Shown in pieces: positions 50,880 through 58,875 of a stretch of 64,000 nucleotides of DNA. A program made the position numbers and the translations under genes. The DNA comes from Aliihoeflea sp052435735. GTDB lineage: Bacteria; Pseudomonadota; Alphaproteobacteria; Rhizobiales; Rhizobiaceae. Location of the stretch: assembly GCA_052435735.1 (NCBI GenBank), contig JBQVNB010000012.1, forward strand, positions 1-64,000. The letters are read 5' to 3'. The notes beneath the pieces are model-generated. The model had not been told where the DNA came from and searched no databases. It saw only the letters and a program-made list of their open reading frames with translations. Every line of letters begins with the position of its first letter. The first letter of the stretch is position 1.

Positions 50880-51085
50880 TTTGCTCTCTCCTCGGCTTGA
50901 GGCGACGATCCTGCGCGCAGGTTCGGAGCGGGGGGATAAGTTTCCTGTCGATGCTCTGGATCGATCCGGAAATCCGGATTGGATTCAATCATTTGGTGGA
51001 AATCGAAACTTTTGATGTTCGATATTTGTTCTCATGCTGCCAAATCCGGGATAGAAAGCATTTATTCCTATCTCGGAGGTGAACG

Positions 51086-51487
51086 GTGGCGGCGGCGAAA
51101 CGAAGGACTGATCCCGAAATCCCCTCGGCGGAGCAACCGCCATCGCCTTATCCCGCTTCGAAGAAGACCGACGAGCGCTGGATGAGCGAATGCGAGGCGG
51201 TGATCGACATCGTCTCGGCGTTCTTCAACGTCTCGGGCAGGGAAATCCGCAATCCGACGCGCTCACCGGCGCCGGTCGCCAAGGTGCGGCAGATCGGCAT
51301 GTATGCGGCTCATACGGTTCTGCAGATTCCGATGAAGAATGTCGGCTGCGGATTCGCCCGCGACCGCACGACGGTGCAGCACGCCGTCAACCTCGTCGAG
51401 GACTGGCGGGAGGATGGCGAGTTCGACGGAATCGTCGATCAGGTCGAGCGGTTGGTGCGCGTGCTCGTGCGCCGCGAACAGATATGA
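51086..51487 (+). CDS. DnaA domain IV-like DNA-binding protein
   Basis: This 133-residue protein has a C-terminal Bac_DnaA_C-like helix-turn-helix (ARQIGMY-type block at about 67-75, then CGFARDRTTVQHAVNLVED) that in DnaA reads the DnaA box. It has no ATPase domain. Such stand-alone domains are common in rhizobia and could compete with DnaA or act as ordinary transcription regulators. The start is a GTG preceded by GGAGG with a 6-base spacer. It is translationally coupled to the DUF6456 gene. Confidence 0.82.
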   Translation: MAAAKRRTDPEIPSAEQPPSPYPASKKTDERWMSECEAVIDIVSAFFNVSGREIRNPTRSPAPVAKVRQIGMYAAHTVLQIPMKNVGCGFARDRTTVQHAVNLVEDWREDGEFDGIVDQVERLVRVLVRREQI

Positions 51488-52284
51488 GGGCGGGCATGGA
51501 CGACAGGCAATTGGTGCGGCTGATCGGTTTTCTTTCGAAGGGCGCGGCGCGGTGCGAGGCTGGCGGACGTCCCGGACGGATGCGGATCGACGCGGGCGAA
51601 CGCGGCGCGATCGAGGTGCCGACCGCCACGCTGCGCAACGCGATGGAACGGGGGCTGGCCGCCCGTGCCGGTGCGGGCCTATCGGTCTCGCGTGAGGGAT
51701 CGGCCTGGCTGGCGCGCGCCATGGCATCGCCCGAAGACCGTTTCCAGGTCCAGCATCAGGAGCGCGACCTGCGGACGGTCGAGATCGGCGGCGTGCGGGA
51801 ACTCGCGACGGTCAATCTGCGCGAAAGCCCGCTCGCCGCGCTGGCGCAACGCAAGGATCGGGATGGTCGGGCCTTCCTGTCCGCCGGTGAGGTCGAGGCG
51901 GGCGAGCGTTTGCGGGCGGACTACGGTTTCGGCCAGATCGCGCCGCGTCTCAGCGCCAACTGGGAGGCCGGCGTCTGCGCCGGGCGGCGAGGGGGCGGCA
52001 ATGCCAAAGCCGACCTGAGCGATGATGCGCTCGCCGCGCGCCAGCGGGTCGACCGTGCCATCGACGCCATCGGGCCGGAACTGAGCGGCATCCTCGTCGA
52101 TATCTGCTGCTTCCTGAAGGGGCTCGAGCAGGTCGAGACGGAACGCGGCTGGCCGCGACGCTCGGCCAAGCTGATGCTCAAGACGGCGCTCGGCGCGCTT
52201 GCCCGCCACTATCACCCGCAGCGCCGCGAGCGACGGCGGGGCATGCTGCATTGGGGAACGGCCGATTACCGGCCGCAAATCTAG
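51484..52284 (+). CDS. DUF6456 domain-containing protein
   Basis: This 266-residue protein has an N-terminal winged-helix-like part and a C-terminal DUF6456 region (about 125-245) with RVDRAIDAIGPELSGILVD and CCFLKGLEQVETERGWPRRS. These features recall DnaA/phage-type replication regulators in Alphaproteobacteria; function is unproven. The ATG at 51484 overlaps the stop of the DnaA-domain gene (ATGA). Its stop overlaps the sufE stop from the other strand (CTAG). Confidence 0.82.
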   Translation: MRAGMDDRQLVRLIGFLSKGAARCEAGGRPGRMRIDAGERGAIEVPTATLRNAMERGLAARAGAGLSVSREGSAWLARAMASPEDRFQVQHQERDLRTVEIGGVRELATVNLRESPLAALAQRKDRDGRAFLSAGEVEAGERLRADYGFGQIAPRLSANWEAGVCAGRRGGGNAKADLSDDALAARQRVDRAIDAIGPELSGILVDICCFLKGLEQVETERGWPRRSAKLMLKTALGALARHYHPQRRERRRGMLHWGTADYRPQI

Positions 52285-52715
52285 CTCGCCGGCGCGGCTT
52301 CGGCGACACTCGCCGCTTCCATGCGGATGCGCTTGATCATCGAGCGCAGGCCGTTGGCGCGTTGCGGGGTGAGGTGTTCGTCGAGCCCGAGGCGCTTGAG
52401 GACGCCGTCGGCGTCGATGGCGAGCATCTCGGAGGCGCGGCGGCCGGAATAAAGCGCGAGGACGATGGCGACCAGCCCCTTGACGATGTGCGAATCCGAA
52501 TCGCCTTCATAGGAGATCGCCGGATCGGAGCCTTCGCCGATGGTGGAGTTGAGCCACACCTGGCTGACGCAGCCCTGCACCTTGTGCGCGGCGTCGCGCG
52601 CGTCCTGCGGATAGGCGGGCAGGCTCGCGCCGAGGTCGATGATGTAGCGGTATCGCTCTTCCCATTCGTCGAGGAAGGCGAAATCGTCGTAGATCTGGTC
52701 GATGCTGGTGCTCAT
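52281..52715 (-). CDS. sufE: Cysteine desulfuration protein SufE
   Basis: This 144-residue sulfur-transfer partner of SufS has the active cysteine Cys49 in KVQGCVSQVWL and the C-terminal LTPQRANGLRSMIKRIR helix. It takes persulfide from SufS for Fe-S cluster assembly. Other suf genes are not in the window, which is usual for alphaproteobacterial sufE. Confidence 0.94.
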   Translation of the reverse strand: MSTSIDQIYDDFAFLDEWEERYRYIIDLGASLPAYPQDARDAAHKVQGCVSQVWLNSTIGEGSDPAISYEGDSDSHIVKGLVAIVLALYSGRRASEMLAIDADGVLKRLGLDEHLTPQRANGLRSMIKRIRMEAASVAEAAPAS

Positions 52716-52751
52716 GCAGCGGATATAGGCGTCGGCGCGCCGATCGTCACC

Positions 52752-53129
52752 TCAAAAGGTCGCGGCGGGCGTTGCCGGGACGCTGCCGGTCGTCATTTCG
52801 GCATCGAAGGCGGGCACGGTCTCGCTCGGGCCGGCGAGCATGCTCTCGCTTTCCTGCGTGCCGAACTGGCCGTCGAGCGCCTCATAGGCCATGCGTGCCC
52901 CCTCACGGGCCCGGACGCCCATCGAGCCGACGAGCGCGCCGCCGACCTCGCAAACTTCCGGCTTGCGCTCGCAGATGCCGGTGACGTCGCTGATCGCCTC
53001 GCGGGCGGCGAACAACGCATCGAAGGCGCCGACCTGCGGCTCTCCTGTCTCGCTCACCGGGGCGAGCGGGATGAAGAAGAGGGCTACCGACAGCCAGAAC
53101 GCGCTTTTGAACAGAAATCCGATCATCAT
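52752..53129 (-). CDS. DUF5330 domain-containing protein
   Basis: This 125-residue protein has an N-terminal signal or anchor helix (LFKSAFWLSVALFFIPLAP), a conserved ICERKPEVCEVG pair of cysteines, and a Pro/Thr/Ala-rich tail. It matches the rhizobial DUF5330 family, predicted to be periplasmic. Function unknown. Confidence 0.82.
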   Translation of the reverse strand: MMIGFLFKSAFWLSVALFFIPLAPVSETGEPQVGAFDALFAAREAISDVTGICERKPEVCEVGGALVGSMGVRAREGARMAYEALDGQFGTQESESMLAGPSETVPAFDAEMTTGSVPATPAATF

Positions 53130-53472
53130 CTTTCCCCGTCGCCGGCGCTCCCCGTGCCGGCTTCGATGAGATCAAAGCATGAGGACGAAAAAGGCTGCTT
53201 GAGGACGGCAGGGTAATTTTCGGCAAATTCGATTCAAGTTTTAACGATCGTTCTGAAGTCCTTTGAAGAAGACCGGCGCGCGATGCCGGAAAGGGCGCAA
53301 TCGTGCGGCCCGGCGCGGTGCGATCGGCAGCGACGGCGGGTCGAAAACGCCGGTTACGAACGCTTTACCATCCTCGCAAACGATGGCGGCAGGGGCCGCG
53401 CGAGCCCGTCTTTCGACCACGGATCGGGTCGCTTTATCCTTTCCTTAAACGCTGGATGCGAGGGTGATCGCA
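53130..53472. other. Intergenic region without a supported gene
   Basis: This 343-base divergent region between DUF5330 and the histidine kinase probably holds both promoters. A 61-residue frame at 53263-53448 is Ser/Arg/Ala-rich and looks non-coding. A GAGGGTG site at 53459-53465 serves the kinase start. No repeat or RNA was seen. Confidence 0.6.
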
Positions 53473-55266
53473 ATGATGTCGACCCGCGAAAAGCGGGCTG
53501 TGTGCGAGTGCGTTGCGTTGAAATCTAGCCGAATCCGATCCTGCGACTGGATGGGCCAGTTCCTTGGCTCCTGCGAGCGGCTGGTTCATGCGCGCCTGTC
53601 GGATGCCGAGGCGCGCCAGCGCCAGGCACGGCTGATCGCGGTTCAGCTCGGCGTACCCTTCTTCCTGACCGCGATCGCCGCACCGCTGGCGCTTGGCGCC
53701 TGGGGCGCCAATGCTGCATTGGGCGTCGCGGCCGCGATCTTCGCTCTTTCGTGGACGCAGGTGGTGATCGCCGCCTCGGGCCGGCATTTCCGTCTCGTCG
53801 CCGGCTTCGGCCTCGGATCGGCGCTGGTGACAGGTGCCGTAGGCATATGGATGGGCGCACCTGCGCCGGCGCTCCTTCTTCTTGCCATCGCCATGATCGG
53901 CGAGACGGCCTGGGTTTCCGGCTCGCACGTCGCCGCCGGAAGGGCGGCCCTGATCGCGACCCCGCTCGGCGCAGCAACGTTCTTCGCAGGCGATGCGGCC
54001 GGGGCGACGGCGACGATGACTGCGGCGGCCGCCGCGCTCGGATACGTGATCGTCGCCCTGCCGCGTCTGGTCGCGCTGTTGACGGCGCGGCCGCAGATGC
54101 AGCCAGTGGAACCGAGCCTCGATGCACGCATGGACGCGGTGATCCTGACCTTGACGCGCGAAGGCGAGGTGGTCGGCGCATCCGCCCAGGCGCGCCGCAT
54201 CCTGCATCTCGAACCCGACCTTTTGACGGGAACCGGCTTCTTCGAGCGCGTGCGGGTGAGCGACCGGGTCAAGCTTCTGTGTGCGCTCGGGTCGGACCGC
54301 ACCGAACCCCAGCATCTCCATCTGACGCTGCGCGTGCCCGGCGCGTTGGCGGGCGACGTCGCACATGTCGATGTCGGCCTTGAACTCCTGCGCGGCGAAG
54401 GCGCATGGACGGCGATCCTGCGCGACGCGAGCGAAATCGCGGACCTGCGCGCCGCGCTCGACGATGCGGCGGACCAGGCGGCGGCGATCGAAGTGGCCAA
54501 GAGCCGCTTCCTTGCCGCCGTCAGCCACGAATTGCGCACGCCGCTGAATGCGATCATCGGCTTTTCTGATCTTTTGCTTCACGAGGCGGTTTCGGGCCCG
54601 TTGCCGGTAAAGCAGGCCGAGCATGTCGGCCTGATCCGGGAGGCGGGCAACCATCTTCTGGCGGTAGTCAATTCGATCCTCGACATCTCGAAGATCGAGG
54701 CAGGCGCCTACGCCATCCATCCCGAGCCGTTCGAACTCGTCAGCGCGATGGAACTGACCGTCTCGCTGATGGCAAGCCAGGCGGCCGAAAAGGGCGTGGC
54801 GCTCGAAATCGCGGGCCGCGACGACATGGGCGAACTCGATGCCGACCAGCGCGCGGTTCACCAGATCCTGCTCAATCTCGTCTCGAACGCGATCAAGTTC
54901 ACACCGCATGGCGGGCGGGTGCGCTTGTCGGCGGCGCCGAGGGGCGAACGGATCGCGCTGATGGTTGCCGACAACGGCATCGGCATAGCCGCCAGCGATC
55001 TGGCAGGGCTCGGCCAGCCGTTCACGCAAGTTCAGAACGACTATACGCGCAAGTTCGAAGGCACCGGCCTTGGCCTTTCCCTCGTCAAAGGACTGGTGGC
55101 GCTCCACGATGGCGAGCTTGCCATCGAAAGCGCGCCGGGCGAGGGGACGACGGTCACGGTCAGCCTTCCCGCGCAGCGCACCGCTCCGGCGGTGACCGCA
55201 TTGAACACGACAGCGAATGGAAATGGACAAAGGGCGAATGGCAGCACGTTCCGCAAAATCGCGTAA
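53473..55266 (+). CDS. Membrane-bound hybrid-free sensor histidine kinase
   Basis: This 597-residue kinase has about six N-terminal membrane helices (60-200), a PAS-like sensor region (about 215-320), a HisKA domain with His352 (SHELRTPLN), and a HATPase domain with LLNLVSNAIKF, DNGIGIA and GTGLGLSLVKGL. It resembles the PdhS/PleC/DivJ group that controls alphaproteobacterial cell cycle, but the membrane sensor and lack of a clear partner make the signal unknown. No response regulator adjoins it. A GTG at 53464 is an alternative start. Confidence 0.88.
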   Translation: MMSTREKRAVCECVALKSSRIRSCDWMGQFLGSCERLVHARLSDAEARQRQARLIAVQLGVPFFLTAIAAPLALGAWGANAALGVAAAIFALSWTQVVIAASGRHFRLVAGFGLGSALVTGAVGIWMGAPAPALLLLAIAMIGETAWVSGSHVAAGRAALIATPLGAATFFAGDAAGATATMTAAAAALGYVIVALPRLVALLTARPQMQPVEPSLDARMDAVILTLTREGEVVGASAQARRILHLEPDLLTGTGFFERVRVSDRVKLLCALGSDRTEPQHLHLTLRVPGALAGDVAHVDVGLELLRGEGAWTAILRDASEIADLRAALDDAADQAAAIEVAKSRFLAAVSHELRTPLNAIIGFSDLLLHEAVSGPLPVKQAEHVGLIREAGNHLLAVVNSILDISKIEAGAYAIHPEPFELVSAMELTVSLMASQAAEKGVALEIAGRDDMGELDADQRAVHQILLNLVSNAIKFTPHGGRVRLSAAPRGERIALMVADNGIGIAASDLAGLGQPFTQVQNDYTRKFEGTGLGLSLVKGLVALHDGELAIESAPGEGTTVTVSLPAQRTAPAVTALNTTANGNGQRANGSTFRKIA

Positions 55267-56083
55267 GCGCAAGCAGAGCCCCGGCCTTCTGGCCGCGGGC
55301 CTGGCGGCGACCGGACGCGCGATTGCCGAACGCCCGGTGGGCGTGGGCGGCGTGACGGCGTTCGCGATCACCTTCGCCTTCATCGCCGCCAACGCGATCT
55401 GGTATCAGCCGCACCAGCACAAGAGCGCGTTCTTCCAGACACGGCACCTGCCGCCGCGCGAGCCGGCAGAGCCCGTCGACGTGACGCGGCTCGAACTGGC
55501 GCCGTCGGTCGACCTGCCGCAACAGGCGATGCAGCCACCTATTGCGGCCCGGCCACAGGAAGCGCCGCAGCCGGCAGCGGCTCCGGCGGGGCCGGATGCG
55601 GCCGCCAGCCGGCCCGACGCCCGTCAGGCCGTCGTGGCCGAAGTGCAGCGCGTCCTCGCCGACCTGAAGCTCTATGGCGGCGCCATCGACGGATTGACGG
55701 GCCCGCAGACCGACCAGGCGGTGCAAGCCTATCGCGAGCGCCTCGGGCTGGCGCCGGATGGCGGCATCGATGGCGAACTGTTGCGCCATCTCGGCGCCAA
55801 GACCCGGGTCGACGGCGAGGCGGAGGCGGTGGAGCAGGCCGCGCGCGCGGCGACCGACCAGATGCAGACGGCCTCCGCGCCCGCATCGGGCGACCAGCGC
55901 GTCATCCGTATCCAGGCCGGACTGCGCGCCTTCGGCAATCAGGGCATCGACCTCGACGGACAGGTCGGCCCGCGGACCGTTGCGGCGATCAAGGAGTTCC
56001 AGAGCCTTTTTGGCCTGACGCAGACCGGTACGCCGGACGATGCGACCTATGCCAAGATGAAGGAAATCGGGCTCACCGACTGA
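55217..56083 (+). CDS. Membrane-anchored protein with two peptidoglycan-binding domains
   Basis: This 288-residue protein has a basic N-terminus, a membrane helix (GVGGVTAFAITFAFIAANAIW, about 41-61), a Pro/Ala-rich linker (about 90-130) and two PG_binding_1 domains (about 135-185 and 227-286; GPQTDQAVQAYRE and GPRTVAAIKEFQ). It probably tethers the kinase-linked envelope function to the cell wall. The gene overlaps the end of the histidine kinase by 50 bases; starts at 55223 or 55238 would reduce this. Confidence 0.85.
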   Translation: MEMDKGRMAARSAKSRKRKQSPGLLAAGLAATGRAIAERPVGVGGVTAFAITFAFIAANAIWYQPHQHKSAFFQTRHLPPREPAEPVDVTRLELAPSVDLPQQAMQPPIAARPQEAPQPAAAPAGPDAAASRPDARQAVVAEVQRVLADLKLYGGAIDGLTGPQTDQAVQAYRERLGLAPDGGIDGELLRHLGAKTRVDGEAEAVEQAARAATDQMQTASAPASGDQRVIRIQAGLRAFGNQGIDLDGQVGPRTVAAIKEFQSLFGLTQTGTPDDATYAKMKEIGLTD

Positions 56084-56093
56084 CGGGACCACG

Positions 56094-56426
56094 ATGCGCG
56101 TTACTTCCGACCTATGGGTTTCCGCGACGATCAGAAGGGTGTTCGCGTCGGGCGGCTATGGAGCCGTCGTCAGGCGCGGCGCGACCGAGGCCGGCGCGAT
56201 CTTCGTCGTCGTGCGTTCGCGCTTCGGCGAGGCGACGCTTTATGCTCCGCGCGCGCAGTCCGATTACGGCGAAGCGCGTCCCGACGAGCGGATGTTCTCG
56301 GCGGTGCTGGAGGGCGTCGACGACACGGCCATCGAGGCACGGCTCGAGAAGGAACGGCGGTTCGATCCGGATTTGTGGGTGGTGGAGATCGAGGCGGACC
56401 AGAGGCTGGTGGACGAGTTGCTGTAG
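56094..56426 (+). CDS. DUF1491 family protein
   Basis: This 110-residue protein has the DUF1491 pattern: an N-terminal LWVSATIRR, GAIFVVVRSR strand pair, and DPDLWVVEIE near the end. The family is limited to Alphaproteobacteria and its function is unknown. It follows the PG-binding gene by 10 bases and is probably co-transcribed. Confidence 0.88.
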   Translation: MRVTSDLWVSATIRRVFASGGYGAVVRRGATEAGAIFVVVRSRFGEATLYAPRAQSDYGEARPDERMFSAVLEGVDDTAIEARLEKERRFDPDLWVVEIEADQRLVDELL

Positions 56427-56506
56427 CGTTCAGCAGAGCGGACTGACTGCGTCAGGAGTCTTTGTGGAGGGTCACCTTCGCAAAGACAGTGCCGGCCGTG
56501 TCGATC

Positions 56507-57346
56507 CTAGGATCGGTTGCCCAGCCGCGTCACCGATGCCGGCATTGCTGCCTCGGCCAGATAATCCTCGACGAAAGCCCGGATGGTGGCGGGGGTGGCG
56601 AAGCGGTGGGGGTGGGTGGCGGAGGCGATGAGGTAGGCTTCCTCGGCGGAGAGGCCGAGGCGCTTCAGTGCTGCGGCGAGCGTGGTCATCGCAGGATCGG
56701 CGAGGAGTGCGGCGGCCGCGTGCTCGTCGATATTTAGGAGGCTCGCGAGCGTTGCGCGCAACGTGACGGGATTGCCGCTGAGCGCTGCCGCTCGCAGCTT
56801 GAGATAGGGCGTCGGTGCCTCGGTCCAGCGGGCGGACCGAGCTTCGGTGGTCGGCACCATCATCGCGCGCAGTCTTTCGAGCGTGGCGGGAAGCATGGAG
56901 CTGGGCGCGGGGTTTGCGGCCTCAGTCGCGGAATGGGACTTCAACGACGCGATCAGCCTGGCGATGCGCGGATCGAGGTTGCGGCGGCGCTCGATGGCAA
57001 GCGCGTGGCCGAGACCGTGCCGGCCGATCAGGGCGAGGAGGTCGATGTCGCGCAGCGCGGACGAGCGGACCAGAAGCGGGGCGCAAACGTCGAGCGGCTC
57101 GGCGCAGAGGCGTCGGACGAGCGCGGGCGGCGGGTTGAGGCATTCCGACAGGGCAGCCGCGACATAGCGCAGGGTTTCGCGAGAGGCGTGGGTGAGTAGG
57201 GGCGTCGCCAGATCTTCGATCTGGGCGACTTCCTGACGCGAGGGGCGCAGGATGGAGCAGAATGCAGAGACCGCCGCGCGCAGGAGACGGTCGGACTTGG
57301 TGCTTTGTGCACTGGGGGCAAACTGCCGGAACTCGACGCTGGACAC
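56507..57346 (-). CDS. DUF2336 domain-containing protein
   Basis: This 279-residue all-helical protein matches DUF2336, a family of HEAT-like helical repeats in Alphaproteobacteria, seen at about residues 30-110 (DLATPLLTHASRETL) and 165-270 (RAAALSGNPVTLRATLASLLNID). Function unknown; some family members contact response regulators. It is transcribed alone. Confidence 0.85.
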   Translation of the reverse strand: MSSVEFRQFAPSAQSTKSDRLLRAAVSAFCSILRPSRQEVAQIEDLATPLLTHASRETLRYVAAALSECLNPPPALVRRLCAEPLDVCAPLLVRSSALRDIDLLALIGRHGLGHALAIERRRNLDPRIARLIASLKSHSATEAANPAPSSMLPATLERLRAMMVPTTEARSARWTEAPTPYLKLRAAALSGNPVTLRATLASLLNIDEHAAAALLADPAMTTLAAALKRLGLSAEEAYLIASATHPHRFATPATIRAFVEDYLAEAAMPASVTRLGNRS

Positions 57347-57524
57347 TGGTTACGCCCGATCTTGCGGATACTCGAACACGCGGGAGAGAAGCGTCGAACC
57401 GAACGCCTGCCACCCATCGTTCAACTTAGCGCAAATGCGTTATGTACTTATTAACCGTGGCCGCGGCATATCGGATTAGGAGGCGTTGCGTAGAGCTCCA
57501 CAACCGTGACCGCGAGCAACGACC

Positions 57525-57683
57525 ATGGCGACGATTGTCAGGCTTCGGCCGAATTCCTCGACACCTTCTTCACGTCCGGCACCGCCGGGCGGGGCGAGGA
57601 TCATCATCTTCCCAGGTGTGCGCTATGAAAGACTGGCCGATGCGCCGGTGCGCAAGCCGCGCGCGCGCCGCAAGAAGGCCTGA
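57525..57683 (+). CDS. 52-residue basic small protein
   Basis: The frame begins at an ATG and encodes MATIVRLRPNSS, then a Pro/Gly-rich stretch, GARIIIFPGVRYERL, and ends in an Arg/Lys-rich tail (VRKPRARRKKA). The IIIFPGVRYERL block resembles short rhizobial hypothetical proteins that I recall without a name. Its TGA stop abuts the stop of the convergent DUF1254 gene. No strong ribosome-binding site was found. Confidence 0.6.
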   Translation: MATIVRLRPNSSTPSSRPAPPGGARIIIFPGVRYERLADAPVRKPRARRKKA

Positions 57684-58223
57684 TCACCGCAGGCTGCAGG
57701 CCAGCCCGGCCAGATAGCGCGAGACGGTCGGCTCGAAGGTCGGGTCCGGCATGAAGGCGCGCACCACGACGATTCCTTCCTGAACCTCCGTTTCGACGAA
57801 GACGGCCGTGCCGAAATCTTCCGACTGGCTGTTGCGCAGTTCGGTCAACTGGGCCGAGGTCGCGACCAGGAAATCGAGCTCGCCATCGCTCGACGTGCGG
57901 TCGTTGATCGAGAAGATGTTCTGGCCCGTCCTGTCGTAGATCGACATCGACCAGTAGGGGACGTCGCCCTCGGCTTCCAGATGGACGATGCCCTCGGACA
58001 GATCGATGCGGCAGGCGGCCGCTTCGAAAAACGGATCGGGAAGATGCAGCATGTTGGCACCCGACGCGGGATCGATGCGCACCACTTCGTAGAAGGGCGC
58101 GCGCGCTTCCAGTCGCGCCCAGACGTCGGCTTCGGTCACATGGGGGATTAGCAGCAGAACCAGGCCGTGAACGATGCCGGCGCCGACGAGCCCGACCAGG
58201 ATGGCGCGCAAGAACCTACCCAT
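57684..58223 (-). CDS. DUF1254 domain-containing membrane protein
   Basis: This 179-residue protein has an N-terminal membrane helix (LRAILVGLVGAGIVHGLVLLL) and a periplasmic DUF1254 domain with YWSMSIYDRTGQNIFSINDR. In rhizobia it is the regular partner of the DUF1214 protein encoded just upstream (8-base overlap), the pair forming one two-domain unit split into two chains. Confidence 0.85.
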   Translation of the reverse strand: MGRFLRAILVGLVGAGIVHGLVLLLIPHVTEADVWARLEARAPFYEVVRIDPASGANMLHLPDPFFEAAACRIDLSEGIVHLEAEGDVPYWSMSIYDRTGQNIFSINDRTSSDGELDFLVATSAQLTELRNSQSEDFGTAVFVETEVQEGIVVVRAFMPDPTFEPTVSRYLAGLACSLR

Positions 58224-58782
58224 TGCAGCGCTCCCGAACGATGCGCGGCAAGGTGATCTCGGCGAAATCCGCGGTGCCGACGGTCGGCGTGTCGTAAACG
58301 GCAAGGACGAGGCGGTAGGGGCCTTCGGTGCCGATCTGCAGCCAGTTGCCCGGCGCGAGATGGCGCGAGAGAGCGATCGAGAACGAACCGGACGCATCGC
58401 GCAGCAATGCCAGCGACTGCAGCGCACGCGGTGTCTCCGCCGCGCCCGGCTGGACGGCGTGCATCGTCCAGAAACGCGAGGCCGGGACGTTGCCCGTCAC
58501 GACATAGTCGCAGGCGCCGCGCAGCGGCTGGCCCGTCGTGTCGCGCGCGGCGACGAACTGCGCACCTTCGGCGGCGCCGAGCGAGAGCTTGCCCTCGCGC
58601 GCGAAGCGGGCCTTGGCATAGGGATCGGCCTGCGGCGTCCCCTCGGTCGGATTGACGCTCCACTCGCCGATCGTCAGCGCGCCGAAATCCTCGACCTCCT
58701 CCATCATCAGCCAGACGCTGCCCGCGCCGCCGCCAAGGGCGATCGCCAGCGCAAGCACGATGAGAAGGAGGGATTTCAGCAT
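58216..58782 (-). CDS. DUF1214 domain-containing membrane protein
   Basis: This 188-residue protein has an N-terminal helix (LLLIVLALAIALGGGAGSVWL) and a DUF1214 domain with SRFWTMHAV, the SLALLRDASGSFSIALSRH block and a C-terminal RIVRERC. It precedes and overlaps the DUF1254 gene. The pair is a recurring alphaproteobacterial membrane-periplasm unit of unknown role. Confidence 0.85.
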   Translation of the reverse strand: MLKSLLLIVLALAIALGGGAGSVWLMMEEVEDFGALTIGEWSVNPTEGTPQADPYAKARFAREGKLSLGAAEGAQFVAARDTTGQPLRGACDYVVTGNVPASRFWTMHAVQPGAAETPRALQSLALLRDASGSFSIALSRHLAPGNWLQIGTEGPYRLVLAVYDTPTVGTADFAEITLPRIVRERCNG

Positions 58783-58875
58783 CAGGAACGTCGTTCAGCA
58801 GGGCCGGAATTCACGATGGCGGGCAAGTTCGCCGTCTGGCACTTACACGACGCGGCAGAAAAAATCATGCGAATG

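Noticed and set aside
53263..53448. A 61-codon frame before the histidine kinase
   Set aside because: Composition is Ser/Arg/Ala-rich, no ribosome-binding site, no motif; the region more likely holds promoters.
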